In this document: piece by piece, positions 63,377 through 64,000 of the stretch
Position numbering within the stretch: the stretch's first letter is position 1
How the letters are laid out: every line of letters begins with the position of its first letter
Assembly: GCF_000259255.1 (NCBI RefSeq)
Contig: NC_017737.1
Coordinates: forward strand, 1,860,001-1,924,000
DNA length: 64,000 nucleotides
Source: Helicobacter cetorum MIT 00-7128
GTDB taxonomy: Bacteria; Campylobacterota; Campylobacteria; Campylobacterales; Helicobacteraceae
Direction of reading: 5' to 3'
Translations under genes and position numbers: made by a program
Notes under the pieces: generated by a model
Databases searched by the model: none
What the model was told of the DNA's origin: nothing
Seen by the model: only the letters and a program-made list of their open reading frames with translations

Positions 63377-64000
63377 AGTCCCATTTTGCACATTCTAAAA
63401 AATCATTTTGAGCAATATTAAACTTGTCTCTTAAAACATCACGCACTCCTTCTAACGACCATATTTGATGCTGGTTTAAATCTTTACCCAATATACAACT
63501 CGCACTAAAAGCATGGCAATTATGCGTATTAAATTCATCTCTCATTATCGCATAATCTAAAGCAATACCCTTGTAACGCTCTACAAAGTAGAGTGCGTTA
63601 TCTGCGATTTTTTGAGAATGTAAGGGCTTTAAAATTTCATCATATTCATAACATAACATAAGAATATCGCTACTTGTTTTCATAAACCCTTTAACAAAGT
63701 CTTTGGGGCTAACAATCTTAAGCAACGCCTTATTATTTTCCCTAGTTAAATGAGCGATTTTATTATCGCCTAGATATACGCCTGAATGCTCCGCAAAATC
63801 AAAAAACAAATCATGCAATACAATAGAACCTACCTTTGGCACTACCCTTTGGCGTGCATTGTTACGCTCACAATATGCTTGTAAGCCCTTTCCTGCAATT
63901 TCTACAACTTTTTCAAAAGTTGTAGTGGGTCTTGGGATATATGGCGGTTGGGTTGTAAGGGGTGGTTTAGTAAATATAGTTGTTTTTGAAAATAAATTGA
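63369..64000 (-). CDS. LRAT/NlpC-P60-like protein, C-terminal part (cut by window edge)
   Basis: The frame remains open from its stop at 63369 to the last base, so the start lies outside. A GTG at 63842 is an internal possibility, but upstream codons (PPYIPRPTTTFEKVVEIAGK) look coding. The domain has an LRAT-like H-box AEHSGVYLGDNKIAHL and, about 100 residues later, NCHAFSASCI, the Asn-Cys motif of the permuted NlpC/P60 superfamily. Such enzymes are thiol acyltransferases or peptidases. The start is missing, so membrane targeting cannot be judged. Followed by the YkgJ-type gene. Confidence 0.7.
   Translation of the reverse strand, partial: NLFSKTTIFTKPPLTTQPPYIPRPTTTFEKVVEIAGKGLQAYCERNNARQRVVPKVGSIVLHDLFFDFAEHSGVYLGDNKIAHLTRENNKALLKIVSPKDFVKGFMKTSSDILMLCYEYDEILKPLHSQKIADNALYFVERYKGIALDYAIMRDEFNTHNCHAFSASCILGKDLNQHQIWSLEGVRDVLRDKFNIAQNDFLECAKWDYE

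Overview
The window is chromosomal DNA of a gastric-type Helicobacter. The evidence is AT-rich DNA, an rpoB-rpoC fusion of 2,891 codons, Hop/Hof/Hor outer-membrane proteins, a porGDAB pyruvate oxidoreductase operon, and blocks of genes in H. pylori order (birA-fmt; glnPPQH; fusA to tufA with its tRNAs; porGDAB-purB). Other features are unlike ordinary H. pylori: a lone napB, a metzincin-like outer-membrane protein and several unfamiliar defence genes. It is therefore probably a sister species, for example H. cetorum; that species name is an inference.

Layout. 1-1349 (-): birA (cut by the left edge) and fmt. 1456-2252 (+): a glycosyltransferase broken at a C9 tract. 2254-8831 (-): a type I restriction-modification operon (hsdM, an extra ORF, hsdS, hsdR) whose hsdM is broken at a G13 tract. 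8966-11922 (+): glutamine/amino-acid ABC transporter. 12011-17056 (+): two overlapping DUF262-family genes and a 2-oxoglutarate/Fe(II) oxygenase. 17383-17832 (-): a lone PIN-domain protein, followed by about 0.6 kb without genes. 18443-35530 (-): a long information-processing block (fusA, rpsG, rpsL, rpoBC, rplL, rplJ, rplA, rplK, nusG, secE, tRNA-Trp, rpmG, tufA, four tRNAs). 35865-40871: an ABC exporter, a HAD phosphatase and a metzincin/Hop-like outer-membrane protein. 41251-46429: a RloC/PrrC-like ATPase, a DUF2130 protein and a type II restriction-modification pair. 46426-50844: uvrB, two small genes and priA. 50848-54931: lone napB, an alcohol dehydrogenase, a Hof-family protein behind an octamer-repeat promoter, and a Hor-like protein. 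55432-60033 (+): porGDAB and purB. 60059-64000 (-): a small exported protein, an OLD-family ATPase/TOPRIM protein, a YkgJ-type cysteine protein and an LRAT-like protein cut by the right edge.

How it fits together. Conserved housekeeping blocks alternate with single accessory modules, most of them apparent anti-phage or DNA-modification systems. At least three loci look switchable: the glycosyltransferase (C9, read here as OFF), hsdM (G13, read here as OFF) and the Hof promoter (six 8-bp repeats next to the -10 box). hsdS carries further variation devices: a 4-residue repeat in its spacer and direct repeats flanking each recognition domain. The most unusual structures are two diverged copies of a palindrome-rich element read in frame in the hsd operon, the paired DUF262 genes, and the metzincin motif inside a Hop-like protein.
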